This document shows positions 26,901-36,494 of a DNA stretch of 64,000 nucleotides, piece by piece. Source of the DNA: Roseomonas sp. Its GTDB lineage: Bacteria > Pseudomonadota > Alphaproteobacteria > Acetobacterales > Acetobacteraceae. The stretch lies in NCBI GenBank assembly GCA_020249775.1, contig JADCFA010000005.1:114778-178777 (forward strand), written 5' to 3'. A program made the position numbers and the translations under genes. How positions within the stretch are numbered: the first letter of the stretch is position 1; each line of letters begins with the position of its first letter. The notes beneath the pieces were generated by a model. It was given only the letters and a program-made list of their open reading frames with translations, made no database searches and was not told where the DNA came from.

Positions 26901-27980
26901 TCAGCCTGCCCGATAGTCGCGGCGGTAGCGATCGCCGAGCGAGGTCAGAATCTCATAGCCAATCGTGCCCGCGCGCGCCGCCAGATCATCAGGCGAAGGC
27001 GCCGCACCGCCAATAAGCTGCACGGTATCGCCAGGCGCAATTCCCGGCGCATCCGTTACATCCAAAGTGATCAAATCCATGGAAACGCGCCCCACCATGG
27101 GCAGGATCATGTCACGATAGGCCGCGACACCCTGCCCGGATAGGCATCTCAGGTAGCCGTCCGCGTAGCCGACCGCAATGGTGGCAATGCGGCTGGGCCG
27201 CGTCGCCACAAAGGAAGCGCCATAGCCAATACTGGCGCCGGCCGGAATATCGCGGATTTGCAGAATGGGCGCTTCCAGCCGGATTACCTGCTGCATCGGG
27301 TTGGGCGCCCCAGGTGTCGGGTTGATGCCATACAAAGCACAGCCTGGCCGGGCGAGGTCCGAGGCGTAGTCGCTGCCCAAAAACAAACCAGACGAATTGG
27401 CGAAGGAACGCTTTAGCTTGGGCAGAACCGCAGAGGCTTGGGCAAAACGCGCTGCCTGTTTGGCATTGAGCGGATGGTCCGATTCATCCGCGCAAGCCAG
27501 ATGCGACATGACATAAAGCAGATCGAGCCCCGCCAGCAGGGAATGATCGGCAGCGAGCCGCGCTTGTTCCCCCGCATCCAGCCCAAGCCGCGCCATGCCC
27601 GTATCCAGATGCAACAGCGCAGCCTGCGCCCTGCCCGCGCTGCGCCCGGCCGCCGCATGGGCCAGCACATCGCCAAGGCTGTTCAGCACAGGGACCAGCC
27701 CCGCCTTTTCATCAGCGCCGGGGGCAAAGCCATTCAGCACGGCAATCATCGGCCCAGCACCCAGCGCCACGCGCAGCGCCATACCCTCCGCGAGATGCGC
27801 CACGAAAAAATGCCGGCAGCCCGCGGCCTGAAGCGCCGGCGCGATTCGCGCCGCGCCGAGCCCATAGGCATTGGCCTTCACCACCCCAGCAACAGCGCCC
27901 GGCGCAGCACGTTTGGCAAGCGCGCGCCAATTCGCGGCAATTGCGCCCAGGTCAATGTGCAAAATGGCGGAAGGGTCCAT
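26901..27980 (-). CDS. alr: Alanine racemase
   Basis: Alr makes D-alanine for peptidoglycan. The 359-residue, fold type III PLP enzyme has the PLP lysine K35 in VVKANAYGLG, the catalytic tyrosine in SIGYGASF (about 245), the RPGCALYG block, and the C-terminal GRVSMDLITLDVTD segment. It lies 15 bp after dnaB and 2 bp before mlaE. Confidence 0.95.
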   Translation of the reverse strand: MDPSAILHIDLGAIAANWRALAKRAAPGAVAGVVKANAYGLGAARIAPALQAAGCRHFFVAHLAEGMALRVALGAGPMIAVLNGFAPGADEKAGLVPVLNSLGDVLAHAAAGRSAGRAQAALLHLDTGMARLGLDAGEQARLAADHSLLAGLDLLYVMSHLACADESDHPLNAKQAARFAQASAVLPKLKRSFANSSGLFLGSDYASDLARPGCALYGINPTPGAPNPMQQVIRLEAPILQIRDIPAGASIGYGASFVATRPSRIATIAVGYADGYLRCLSGQGVAAYRDMILPMVGRVSMDLITLDVTDAPGIAPGDTVQLIGGAAPSPDDLAARAGTIGYEILTSLGDRYRRDYRAG

Positions 27981-27995
27981 CAGCGACGACCGGGC

Positions 27996-29522
27996 TTAGC
28001 CGGCAAAACCATCAGCATGCTGCGTATCCAAATCCCCAAAGCGCGTGAATTCTGCTTCGAAGAACAGCTTGATGGTACCGGTTGGGCCATGGCGCTGCTT
28101 GGCGATGATCAGCTCCGCCTTGTTATGCGCCATTTCCATATCCTTTTGCCATTTATCCACGGCACCCTGGAACTTCTCGGCATTATCAAAGGAAAGCTCC
28201 TTGGGGGCGCGCTGCATCAGGTAGTATTCATCGCGATAGACGAACATGACCACATCGGCATCCTGTTCGATGGAGCCGGATTCACGCAAATCCGAAAGCT
28301 GGGGGCGCTTGTCTTCGCGGCTTTCCACGGCGCGCGACAATTGCGAAAGCGCAATCACCGGCACGGACAATTCCTTGGCGAGCGCCTTCAGCCCCTGCGT
28401 GATCATGCTGATTTCAAGCACGCGGCTTTCCGGGCGCGTGCCGGCTGCCGGGCGCATCAATTGCAGGTAATCCACCACAATCAGATCCAGCCCCTTGGTG
28501 CGCTGCAAGCGCCGGCAGCGTGTGCGCAAGGCCGATATGCTGATCGCCGGCGTGTCATCAATATGCAAGGGCAGCGATGCCAATTCGCGGCTCACTTCCA
28601 GAAAGCGATCAAAATCGCGCTGGCTGATTTCGCCCCGCCGGATGCGATCACCAGAGATGCGTGATTCTTCGGCCAACAAGCGTGTCGCCAATTGATCCGC
28701 ACTCATTTCCAGCGAGAATAACGCAACGCCGCCCTTCGGCACGGCATTCGGATCGGCTTCCTGCGCACTCCGCAGCACGGATTTCGCCGCGCCAAAGGCG
28801 ATCTTGGTCGCGAGCGCGGTTTTGCCCATGCCTGGGCGGCCCGCGATGATGATCAGATCGGATGGGTGCAGCCCGCCGGTCTTATTGTCCAAATCGCGCA
28901 AACCGGTCGGCAGGCCGGAAACACCGCCCGGCGTGGTAAAAGCCTTTTCCGCATGCTGCACGGCGATGGTCAGCGCGCGATCAAAAGTGAGGAAGCCGCC
29001 CTCACCCGCGCCGCCTTCCTTGGCCAATTCAAACAGGGATTGCTCGGCGGCTTCCAATTGCCCTTTGGCGTCCAGCTCAGCCTCCGCGCCAAAGGCGCGG
29101 TTCACCACCACTTCGCCCAAATCCACCAATTGGCGGCGGAGCCAGGCATCATAGATCACCTGACCATATTCGCCGGCATTGATGACACCCACCATGGCCG
29201 AGAGAAGCTGCGCCAGATAGGCAGGGCCGCCGACCTCATCCAATAGGCCGGAATGTTCAAACTCTGCGCGCAAGGTCACCGCATCGGCAAGCTGGCCCGC
29301 TTCCACGCGCCGCTTGATGGCGTGGAAAATCCGTCCATGCACCGGATCAGCGAAATGCTCCGGCGCCAGATATTCGCCCACACGCTCAAACGCCTTGTTA
29401 TTGGCCAAAAGCGCGCCCAGCAGCGCCTGTTCAGCCGCCAGGTTTGAGGGCGGGATGCGCTGCGACAGGCCAAGCAAACCAGCCCCGGGAACGGCGCCAG
29501 GCGATGTGTCAAAACTATTCAT
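27996..29522 (-). CDS. dnaB: Replicative DNA helicase DnaB
   Basis: DnaB unwinds DNA at the replication fork. The 508-residue protein has the N-terminal primase-interacting domain (about 20-130, starting PPSNLAAEQALLGALL), a linker, and a RecA-like domain with Walker A AGRPGMGKTALA, a KGLDLIVVDYLQLM Walker B region, and QLSRAVESREDKRPQLSDLRESGSIEQDAD-type motif (only partly quoted: SRAVESREDKRP). The C-terminus retains the conserved GPTGTIKLFFEAEFTRF. No intein was seen. It is the promoter-proximal gene of dnaB-alr-mlaE-mlaF. Confidence 0.97.
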   Translation of the reverse strand: MNSFDTSPGAVPGAGLLGLSQRIPPSNLAAEQALLGALLANNKAFERVGEYLAPEHFADPVHGRIFHAIKRRVEAGQLADAVTLRAEFEHSGLLDEVGGPAYLAQLLSAMVGVINAGEYGQVIYDAWLRRQLVDLGEVVVNRAFGAEAELDAKGQLEAAEQSLFELAKEGGAGEGGFLTFDRALTIAVQHAEKAFTTPGGVSGLPTGLRDLDNKTGGLHPSDLIIIAGRPGMGKTALATKIAFGAAKSVLRSAQEADPNAVPKGGVALFSLEMSADQLATRLLAEESRISGDRIRRGEISQRDFDRFLEVSRELASLPLHIDDTPAISISALRTRCRRLQRTKGLDLIVVDYLQLMRPAAGTRPESRVLEISMITQGLKALAKELSVPVIALSQLSRAVESREDKRPQLSDLRESGSIEQDADVVMFVYRDEYYLMQRAPKELSFDNAEKFQGAVDKWQKDMEMAHNKAELIIAKQRHGPTGTIKLFFEAEFTRFGDLDTQHADGFAG

Positions 29523-29593
29523 GCCCCCTTATAGCCCAGCGCGAAGGAGTCGCCCCCTGGGGATTACGGGGATTGCCGGGAAAAGAAGCGCGG

Positions 29594-30598
29594 CTATTCC
29601 GCCGCGCCGCGCAGCCCATCCCACCAGGGGCAGGCACCTGGCATGAGCGTGTGATTGCCGGGCAGCACCTGCACCGGCGCCCTTTCTCCACGCGCAGCCG
29701 CCGCCATGCGCATCTCCCGCCCCTTGGCCACGGCTTCCGCCCCAGCCCAATGCCGATCATGGCCCCAAAGGCTTGGCCCGCTATCCATGCGCACCGGCTG
29801 CCAAGAGCCAGGGTCTATATGCCGACCGCCCCAACCATATTCGACCAAAAAGCCCCCCGGCGTGCGCGCATAAAAGCTCGTCATCCAATCATTGGTGTGC
29901 CGGCCAAGCGTGGTGCCGATGCGGCCTTCTTCCGAAAGCGCAATATCATAGCCCTGCCCGACATCATCGAGGCTCAGGTATTCCATCATGAGGTGGTGCA
30001 AGGATGCCTTGCCGGTTTCAATAAGCGCCAGCGAATGATGCCGGCCATTCACATGCATGAAATAGGCGCGGAAGGGGTTTTCCACCCAATCCGAAAGGCC
30101 AAAGCCCAGCACTTCCCGATAAAAGGGCAGCACATCTTCAATGCGCGGAACATTCAAGACGGCATGGCCCATGCCAAGCGGGCCGGTACGAAAGCCCGAA
30201 ATGGCGCGCCCGGGAATGAAGGGTGTTTCCGTCACTTCCGGCCCGTGAAACAGCTCCACCCGATTGCCGAGCGGATCGGCGGTGACAATCACCTCCGCCA
30301 CACGCCGCCGCGCGGCCAAAGCAGCGCTGCCAAGCGCCACGCGATGGCCTGCCGCTTCCAGGCGCGCGGCCATGGCTTGCAGCGCTGGCGCATCCGCCAC
30401 TTCCCAGCCAAAGGCGCCGAGGCCATCATGCGCATCCGCGCTGATGATCACCCGTTGGCGCCGATCATCCATGCGGAAGGCGATTTCGGTCGCGGATTTT
30501 TCAGCGAGCATCAGCCCAAGCAGGCGCGGGCCAAAGCCCGCCCAATCATCCAATTGGCTGGCGCGCAGTTCCAGATAGCCCAATGCGGTAATGGCCAT
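29594..30598 (-). CDS. VOC-family extradiol dioxygenase (BphC-like)
   Basis: Type I extradiol enzymes cleave catechol-like rings. The 334-residue protein has two tandem VOC modules: an N-terminal one (about 1-120) without obvious metal ligands and a C-terminal one with the 2-His-1-Glu iron triad visible as H in LGMGHAVLNV, H in LHHLMMEY and E in FLVEYGWGG. The H and Y near the C-terminal half (NDWMTSFYARTPGG) match the active-site set. I start at ATG 30598 (MAITALGYLELRA). No other ring-cleavage pathway gene is adjacent. The aromatic substrate is unknown. Confidence 0.85.
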   Translation of the reverse strand: MAITALGYLELRASQLDDWAGFGPRLLGLMLAEKSATEIAFRMDDRRQRVIISADAHDGLGAFGWEVADAPALQAMAARLEAAGHRVALGSAALAARRRVAEVIVTADPLGNRVELFHGPEVTETPFIPGRAISGFRTGPLGMGHAVLNVPRIEDVLPFYREVLGFGLSDWVENPFRAYFMHVNGRHHSLALIETGKASLHHLMMEYLSLDDVGQGYDIALSEEGRIGTTLGRHTNDWMTSFYARTPGGFLVEYGWGGRHIDPGSWQPVRMDSGPSLWGHDRHWAGAEAVAKGREMRMAAAARGERAPVQVLPGNHTLMPGACPWWDGLRGAAE

Positions 30599-30663
30599 GG
30601 CGCAATCCTTTTTCTTACCCCCATAATGAGACCAAAGCCGGATAAAGGCCAAGGGAGGAAAAC

Positions 30664-31608
30664 ATGCCGTTGTGGTTTCTGGGAATGATCGCGCTCATCG
30701 CCGCACCTTTGGCCGCCCAGGGGCAGGGCTGGTCGCCTGATCGGCCAGTGACCATTCTGAACCCCTATGCGGCGGGCAGCACCACGGACCAATTGGCCCG
30801 CGCCCTGGCCGCCGGCATGGCGCCGCGGCTTGGGCAGCCGGTGGTGGTGGTCAATCGCGATGGCGCGGCGGGCGGCGTTGGCACGGCGCAAGCAGCACGC
30901 GCGGCGCCCGATGGGCATTACCTGCTTTTTGCCCCGGCGGTTGTGTTTTCCGTCCTGCCCGCACGCGGCGAGGTTGGCTTCACCGCTGCCTCCTTCGCGC
31001 CAATCTGCCAGAGTTTTGAAAATGCCATGGCGATCGCGGTGCGCCCCGAAAGCCCTTTCAATTCACTGGCTGATCTTATCGCTGCCGCCCGCACACGGCC
31101 CGCTGCCATCACCTATGGGCATCAGGGCATTGCCTCGGTTCCGCATCTGGCCGCGATTGAATTGGCCGAAGTCGCAGGCGTGCAGGTGCAGGATGTGCCC
31201 TATCGTGGAGAGCCCGCTGTGATCACGGATTTGCGCGCCGGGCGCGTGGATTTCGCCGTGCTGGTGATGGGATCCCTCGCGGCCGGGGGTTTGCGCACGC
31301 TTGGCGTTTTTGCGCCGGAACGCCACTCGTTGCTGCCCGAAGTGCCAACCGTGATGGAGCAAGGCTTTGCCGTGGCGCCCACCAGCTTTGGCGGGCTATT
31401 CGCCCCCGCCGGCACGCCAGCCGCCACCATCGCCCGGCTGGAAGCCGCCTGCCTGGAAGCGGCGCGGGAGGAGGCGTATCGGAGCGTCGCCGCGCGCATG
31501 TTCCAACCAACCCGGCCCGAGGCAGATACGGCGAGCCTTGCGGCAAGGCTCGCGCGCGATATCGCCGATAAGCGGCGGCTGCTTGGGTTGATCCAAGAAG
31601 CCAGGTAG
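30664..31608 (+). CDS. TctC/Bug-family periplasmic binding protein
   Basis: This 314-residue orphan binding protein has a Sec-type signal (about 1-20, ending APLAAQGQ), then the family start RPVTILNPYAAGSTTD, APDGHYLLFAP, VPYRGEPAVITDLRAGRVD and GLFAPAGTPAATIARLE. It lies divergent from the VOC dioxygenase, sharing a 65-bp gap, which hints that it could supply the dioxygenase substrate. No tctAB is present. Its end is 9 bp from the convergent peptide-binding protein gene. Confidence 0.9.
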   Translation: MPLWFLGMIALIAAPLAAQGQGWSPDRPVTILNPYAAGSTTDQLARALAAGMAPRLGQPVVVVNRDGAAGGVGTAQAARAAPDGHYLLFAPAVVFSVLPARGEVGFTAASFAPICQSFENAMAIAVRPESPFNSLADLIAAARTRPAAITYGHQGIASVPHLAAIELAEVAGVQVQDVPYRGEPAVITDLRAGRVDFAVLVMGSLAAGGLRTLGVFAPERHSLLPEVPTVMEQGFAVAPTSFGGLFAPAGTPAATIARLEAACLEAAREEAYRSVAARMFQPTRPEADTASLAARLARDIADKRRLLGLIQEAR

Positions 31609-31617
31609 CGCAGGGTT

Positions 31618-33255
31618 TCAGGAAAGCGTGGTCAAATCCTGGAACCAATGCTGCGCCTGGGTATAGCCGCGCACATTGCGCCCCAAGGCGCGCGGATTGG
31701 TATCATGCACCACAAAGACCAATAGCGCATCATCCACCGCTTTTTCATGCACCTTGGCCATCAGGCGATCCACCTCAGCCGCATCGAAGGTATTAAGCGC
31801 GGTATCAATCAACCGATCCATTTCCGGATCCCGGTAATGGGACCAATTCACGCCTGTTGGCGCGATCTGATTGGAATGAAAGAAGCGGATCAGCGCGTAA
31901 AGCGGATCGCTGGTGACATAGGCGACATTATTGGCGGTGACATTATTGTTGCGCGCCAATTCGCCTGCTGCGCCCTGGCGCCAGCAGGTATAAAGCACTT
32001 CCAATTCCACCGGGACGAATTCAACCTCGATCCCCACTTCGCGCCAGCTTTGCTGGATGAATTCATTGATCGGCATGGACAGCATTTGCCCGCTACCACC
32101 TGTCGCCACAATGAATTTCGTCCGCAACGGATTGCGTAGCGTGAAGCCGGCAGCCGAGATCAGGCGCCGCGCCTCGGCCGGGTCATGCCTGATCTTGAAG
32201 CTGGGGTTGCCAAACCAGGGCGATGACGGGTCCACCACGCCAACGGCAGGCTTCGCCAACCCATTCATCAGCGCCACAACGCCCGCGCGATCAATCGCCA
32301 AATTCGCTGCCTGCCGAAGGCGAATATCGCGCCAGGGGGAGCCTTCCAGCAGGCTCAAATGATAATTCCAAACATGCGGCGTGATGTTTTCCATGATCCG
32401 CGCGCCGGATTGGCGAAGCCGGCCAACAATATCAGGCGCCGGCGTTTCAATCAGATCCACCTGCCCGGTCAGCAGCGCATTGGAACGCGTGACGGCTTCC
32501 GGCGCGCAGACCAGCACAATACGATCCACCTTCGCCATGCGTGCGGGGTTCCAATAGCTGGTATTGCGCAGCAATTCGGCACTCGCGCGCGGTACCAAGC
32601 GCCCCATGCGGAAGGGGCCCGTGCCGGAAGGTTCATTGGCAAAGCGTTCCCAGGACCGGCCAAGCTTTTCATATTGCGCTGGTGAGGAAATCAGGAACCA
32701 CAACATCTGATAAGGGAAGATGCTGTCCACCGCCTTGGTGGTGACTTCCACCGTCATGGCGTCAATCTTCCGCCAGGACGCGACGGAAGGCAGGCGCGGG
32801 CGCACCTGCGCGGCCTGGCGATTGTCAAAATGCGGCGCCTGCGGATTGAGCACTTTTTCGAAATTCCAGATCACCGCATCGGCATCGAAATCCGACCCAT
32901 CATGGAATTTCACGCCTGGACGCAGCCGGAAAATCCAGCGCTTGCGGTCGGCCGGATCGGTCTCCCAGGATGTTGCCAGGCCCGGCACCAGTTTGCCCGG
33001 CCGGTCCGCGACATCCATTTCCCAGGCGACCAGCGGGTCATAAAGCGTATAGCCGGTAAATTGATAAGCACCCGCGCCGCGATCCGGCTGGCCGGTGGTT
33101 TGCGGAATATCGGCCATGGAAATGCCGTAGCGCAGCGTTCTTTCGCCTGCACCTTGGGCAAAAGCTGGGCCGAACGCCTCAGAAATCAGCGGCAGCGTCA
33201 GGCCGGAGGCACCGACCCCGAGCAGAGCACGGCGCGAAAAGCGAGAAATGGTCAT
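31618..33255 (-). CDS. ABC transporter peptide/nickel-type binding protein (family 5)
   Basis: The 545-residue periplasmic protein has a Tat signal (SRRALLGVGASG, cleavage near GPAFAQ, residue 34) and SBP family 5 blocks: TLRYGISMADIPQTTG, WIFRLRPGVKFHDGS, GTGPFRMG, and the lobe II RQAANLAIDRAGVVALMNG. Family 5 proteins bind peptides, opines, glutathione or other amphipathic solutes. No dpp-type permease or ATPase is nearby. It lies downstream of the isomerase-like and amidohydrolase genes and may bind what those enzymes act upon. Confidence 0.9.
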   Translation of the reverse strand: MTISRFSRRALLGVGASGLTLPLISEAFGPAFAQGAGERTLRYGISMADIPQTTGQPDRGAGAYQFTGYTLYDPLVAWEMDVADRPGKLVPGLATSWETDPADRKRWIFRLRPGVKFHDGSDFDADAVIWNFEKVLNPQAPHFDNRQAAQVRPRLPSVASWRKIDAMTVEVTTKAVDSIFPYQMLWFLISSPAQYEKLGRSWERFANEPSGTGPFRMGRLVPRASAELLRNTSYWNPARMAKVDRIVLVCAPEAVTRSNALLTGQVDLIETPAPDIVGRLRQSGARIMENITPHVWNYHLSLLEGSPWRDIRLRQAANLAIDRAGVVALMNGLAKPAVGVVDPSSPWFGNPSFKIRHDPAEARRLISAAGFTLRNPLRTKFIVATGGSGQMLSMPINEFIQQSWREVGIEVEFVPVELEVLYTCWRQGAAGELARNNNVTANNVAYVTSDPLYALIRFFHSNQIAPTGVNWSHYRDPEMDRLIDTALNTFDAAEVDRLMAKVHEKAVDDALLVFVVHDTNPRALGRNVRGYTQAQHWFQDLTTLS

Positions 33256-33316
33256 GGTTTGAAGCCCCGGAGTTGTTTTTTCGGGGCTAAAGCAGCAAGG
33301 ACCGTGCCGGGGCGCT

Positions 33317-34150
33317 TCAGTCCACCTTCACCCCGGCGGCGCGCGCCTTTTCCACCATATAGCCGCGCGCCCATTGCATATCTTCAAGCGACCCAAAGGC
33401 ATTGGTGTAATGGCCCGTAAAGCCGCGCGCTTCGATCAGGCGGAACATATCGCCGAAATCGAAATCACCCTGGCCGGGCACCAGATGTTCCTCATGCCCG
33501 TTGCGCCAGCAATCCGCAAGCCGCACTTCGCGCACGCGTTCCATGGGAATGCCGGCGACCCAGGCAGCGACGCCATCGGGCATGAGATGCGCATGATTGG
33601 CGGTGAAGGAAAGCGCGAAGGCGCGGGAATGGATCGCATCATAATAATAGCGCCATTCTTCCTGCGTATGGGCCAGGTAATGTACTTCCGCCGTTGGCGG
33701 TTCGACATTCAGGTTTTCGAGCAGCAGTAGCGCGCCGTGCTTTTCCGCGTGCTGCACCATGCGCTGCAAGCGATCCCGCCCCGCTTCCATGCGCATCGGC
33801 ACATCGGCGGTGAAATGATAGCCGGCATGGACCACGATCCATTCCGCTTCAAGCTTTGGCGCCACTTCAATATAGGCGCGCAGATAGGCATCCACCGCTT
33901 CCGCGAGGAAGGGCGAATATTCCGCCACATTCACGGCAGAGAGTGTGTGCAGCGCAATCGTCACGCCATTGGCGCGGGCTGAGGCGACAATGGCGCGGCA
34001 ACGCGCATCATCGAACATGGTTACCTTGTTCTCGCCGGTGTCCAATTGGATATCTATGTGGCGGACCTGGTTGCGCGCCGCCCATTCAATGGCGTCTTCA
34101 AGCTTCAGCTTGCGCCCCACATCCACCCCGATCCGGTCAATCAACGCCAT
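33317..34150 (-). CDS. Sugar phosphate isomerase/epimerase-like TIM-barrel protein
   Basis: The 277-residue protein looks like an AP endonuclease 2/xylose isomerase-like TIM barrel: ALHTLSAVNVAEYSPF, EAEWIVVHAGYHF, LLLENLNVEP (metal Glu), FALSFTANHAHLMPDG and VRLADCWRNGHEEHLVPGQGDFDF. The acidic and histidine residues at strand ends match the divalent metal site. I start at ATG 34150 behind GAGGCT, as the longer frame to 34243 looks non-coding. It lies 58 bp after the amidohydrolase gene. Substrate unknown. Confidence 0.85.
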   Translation of the reverse strand: MALIDRIGVDVGRKLKLEDAIEWAARNQVRHIDIQLDTGENKVTMFDDARCRAIVASARANGVTIALHTLSAVNVAEYSPFLAEAVDAYLRAYIEVAPKLEAEWIVVHAGYHFTADVPMRMEAGRDRLQRMVQHAEKHGALLLLENLNVEPPTAEVHYLAHTQEEWRYYYDAIHSRAFALSFTANHAHLMPDGVAAWVAGIPMERVREVRLADCWRNGHEEHLVPGQGDFDFGDMFRLIEARGFTGHYTNAFGSLEDMQWARGYMVEKARAAGVKVD

Positions 34151-34208
34151 GGCGAGCCTCCTCTGTTTTGGCGTGATTACAGGCTTCGGGCGGGGTGGCA
34201 AGCCTTGG

Positions 34209-35657
34209 CTAATGCAGGGGCAGGCTGATCGGCGCGATTTCATAACCGCTCCGCCCGCGATAATCCCGCCCCACTGAATCGCGCAGCATCCGGGCTTGGC
34301 TTTCGGCCAGAATACCCGCGGCCTCCGTCACATTCAGCCTGGTCGGCTTGCCATCCGCGTAAATCGTCTCACCCCCCACCATCACGCGCTTCACGGCACG
34401 GTCAGCCGCGTGGAAAACAAGCGCGCGCAAGGGATCACGCGGCGGGGTCATCAGCGGATGCGCCAAATCCACCAGGACCACATCCGCTGAAGCACCTTGA
34501 TGTAAGCGCCCGAGATCAGGTCGGCCAAGCGCGGTCGCACCCCCAATTGTCGCCGCATGGAAAACACTGCCGGTATCAGCGGCAGCCACATCACGGCAGG
34601 CATTGCGCGCCAGGATGATGGCAAGGCGCATTTCTTCAATCAGATTATGCGGCGCGCAATCCGTACCAAAGCCAAAATTGACCCCGCGCGCACGATACTT
34701 GCCGAAATGGCGCAAATGCTCCCCATAACGTGCAAAGGGCGATGGGCAATGCGCGACTGTCGCGCCCGTATCGGCAATCAGGCCGACATCCTTCGCAGTA
34801 TGCCAGCCGATTGAGACATGCTCATCCACAAAAATCGCATGGCCCAGAATGCTGCGGGGCGTGAGCAAGCCAATATCAGCCGCCCATTGAATGGGGGTGA
34901 TGCCATGGCGGCGAATAATCTCCCGCACTTCCACCACGGATTGGGAGATATGCGTGGTGAAGGGCCGGCCGGTTTCAGCGGCATAGGCGATGCTTTCGCG
35001 CAGCATCTCCTCCTCTACCGTGTCTATCTGAGCGGGAAAGACAATGCCGCTGAGACGTCCCGAGGGATCAGCCTCCGCTTCCTTCATGAATTGCTTGGCA
35101 GCGTCGAATTGCCGGCGCGCATCTTCGCGATTCCACATCCAGGTTACGGTTTGCGGCGCTTCCATGCCCCAGCGCGCCGCGGCATAGCCCGCGCCCGCCC
35201 AACCGCGGAGCCCGCTTTCCGCCATGATGGAAAGCCAGGATGGAAAGGGGGGCGATAAATCCACCACGCTGGTGACACCCGCTGACATCAACTCCGCATA
35301 GGCAAGACGCATCGCCGCAGCCTGGCCTTGCTGATCCAGCTTAAAGGCTTGCAGGCGTTCGAACAGGCCAGTCATTTGCTGTTCGGCCACGCCATGATCT
35401 TCGCGCACGCCGCGCCCGGCGGGCTCTGTTGTTGGGTGGGTGTGGATATTGATCAGCCCCGGCATGACCAGAAGCTTGCTGCCATCAATCACCTCAGCGC
35501 CCTGAGGTGGCGCTTTATTGGGGTCATGCGGCGCAACGGCTGTGATGCGACCATCGGCCAGCAGCACATCGCGGCCCTGGCCATAGACATGCCTACCCGC
35601 CGCTGCATCCCATTCGGCGGTCCAGGCGGCGTTGCGGATCAGAATGGGTATGGGCAT
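34209..35657 (-). CDS. Metal-dependent amidohydrolase (cytosine/chlorohydrolase-like)
   Basis: The 482-residue protein has a composite beta-sandwich/TIM-barrel plan. Metal ligands appear in IHTHPT, in TTHISQSVVE, GHAIFVDEH and GTDCAPHN (catalytic Asp). The family (AtzA/TrzN/SsnA group) deaminates or dechlorinates ring compounds and hydrolyses imidazolone-like amides. ATG 35657 follows GGAGG at a good distance. It is preceded 85 bp upstream by a GST and followed by an isomerase-like gene, suggesting breakdown of an imported nitrogen compound; the substrate is unknown. Confidence 0.88.
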   Translation of the reverse strand: MPIPILIRNAAWTAEWDAAAGRHVYGQGRDVLLADGRITAVAPHDPNKAPPQGAEVIDGSKLLVMPGLINIHTHPTTEPAGRGVREDHGVAEQQMTGLFERLQAFKLDQQGQAAAMRLAYAELMSAGVTSVVDLSPPFPSWLSIMAESGLRGWAGAGYAAARWGMEAPQTVTWMWNREDARRQFDAAKQFMKEAEADPSGRLSGIVFPAQIDTVEEEMLRESIAYAAETGRPFTTHISQSVVEVREIIRRHGITPIQWAADIGLLTPRSILGHAIFVDEHVSIGWHTAKDVGLIADTGATVAHCPSPFARYGEHLRHFGKYRARGVNFGFGTDCAPHNLIEEMRLAIILARNACRDVAAADTGSVFHAATIGGATALGRPDLGRLHQGASADVVLVDLAHPLMTPPRDPLRALVFHAADRAVKRVMVGGETIYADGKPTRLNVTEAAGILAESQARMLRDSVGRDYRGRSGYEIAPISLPLH

Positions 35658-35742
35658 GGCGGCCTCCTGGCTTTTGGATCGCAGCGGATGGAACAAGCCA
35701 AGCGCGAAGCGCGCCGCCTTTCAAGCGAAAAACAGGCGCCTC

Positions 35743-36441
35743 TCAGGCTTCCGCATAGGCCGGTGCGGCGCGGGCGATGCCGCCATAGGCATCCAGCATC
35801 CTTTCCCGCCAGGCATGAACCAAATCATCTTGGCTCAGCAGCGGGAAGGCGCTGACGCAGCGTGCCCATTGGAAGCCACCAAACACGATCATATCCGCAT
35901 AGCCCGGCGCTTCGCCGTGCAGAAACGGCGCGGAGCGGAGCGCGATCCGCAGCGGCATCAGGCTATCGCGAAAACCCTTCACGCGCTCCGCGCGATCCGC
36001 CGTCACGGCTTCCAGCTTCATGCCGAAGCGCTTTTCCCGATCCGGCACGAAATAGGCGGCATCTTCCGGCGCCAGATGCTGCGGAATATCCGAGACCACC
36101 AACCGCGCAATGCCGGCATGCAACACCGCATCGCCCCAGGCATTGATGAAGCGCGCCAGCGCGCGCCCGCCCGCACCACCAAAGAGTGAACGCCGATCCG
36201 GATAGGTATCTTCCAGATATTCAGCAATCACCCAGGAATCGACAATGGCGCGGCCATTATCCAGCATCACCGGCACTTTCTCAGCCCCATGCGCGCTAAT
36301 CGCCGCCTTTTCCGTAAAGCGCCAGGGGATGGTTTCCACCGCCAGGCCCTTATGGGCCAACGCAAGCCGGCTCCGCCAGCAATAAGGGCTGAAGCGCCGC
36401 GCCGGATCGGCGCCGCAGAGCTCAAAAAGCTGAATGGCCAT
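35743..36441 (-). CDS. Glutathione S-transferase (beta-etherase-like)
   Basis: The 232-residue protein has an N-terminal thioredoxin-like domain with an unusual insertion-free start ([22 protein letters not shown]), the cis-proline motif KVPVMLDNG and the [14 protein letters not shown] segment, and an all-helical C-terminal domain. The [16 protein letters not shown] stretch resembles the LigE/LigF beta-etherase group, which cleave aryl ether bonds, but many relatives have other roles. It is divergent from glpK across 53 bp and may be the first gene of the set running down to 31618. A Shine-Dalgarno AGGAG lies just upstream. Confidence 0.85.
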   Translation of the reverse strand: MAIQLFELCGADPARRFSPYCWRSRLALAHKGLAVETIPWRFTEKAAISAHGAEKVPVMLDNGRAIVDSWVIAEYLEDTYPDRRSLFGGAGGRALARFINAWGDAVLHAGIARLVVSDIPQHLAPEDAAYFVPDREKRFGMKLEAVTADRAERVKGFRDSLMPLRIALRSAPFLHGEAPGYADMIVFGGFQWARCVSAFPLLSQDDLVHAWRERMLDAYGGIARAAPAYAEA

Positions 36442-36494
36442 CGCGCAATCTCCTTTCCCGCATTATGCTATGCTCAGGAAGGAAAGGCCACGGC

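Noticed and set aside
27438..28664. A 408-codon plus-strand frame across alr and dnaB
   Set aside because: It lies opposite two essential, clearly recognised genes and spans their boundary.
29444..30688. A 414-codon plus-strand frame opposite the VOC dioxygenase and dnaB start
   Set aside because: The sense-strand genes are supported by motifs; the product has no domain and an atypical amino acid make-up.
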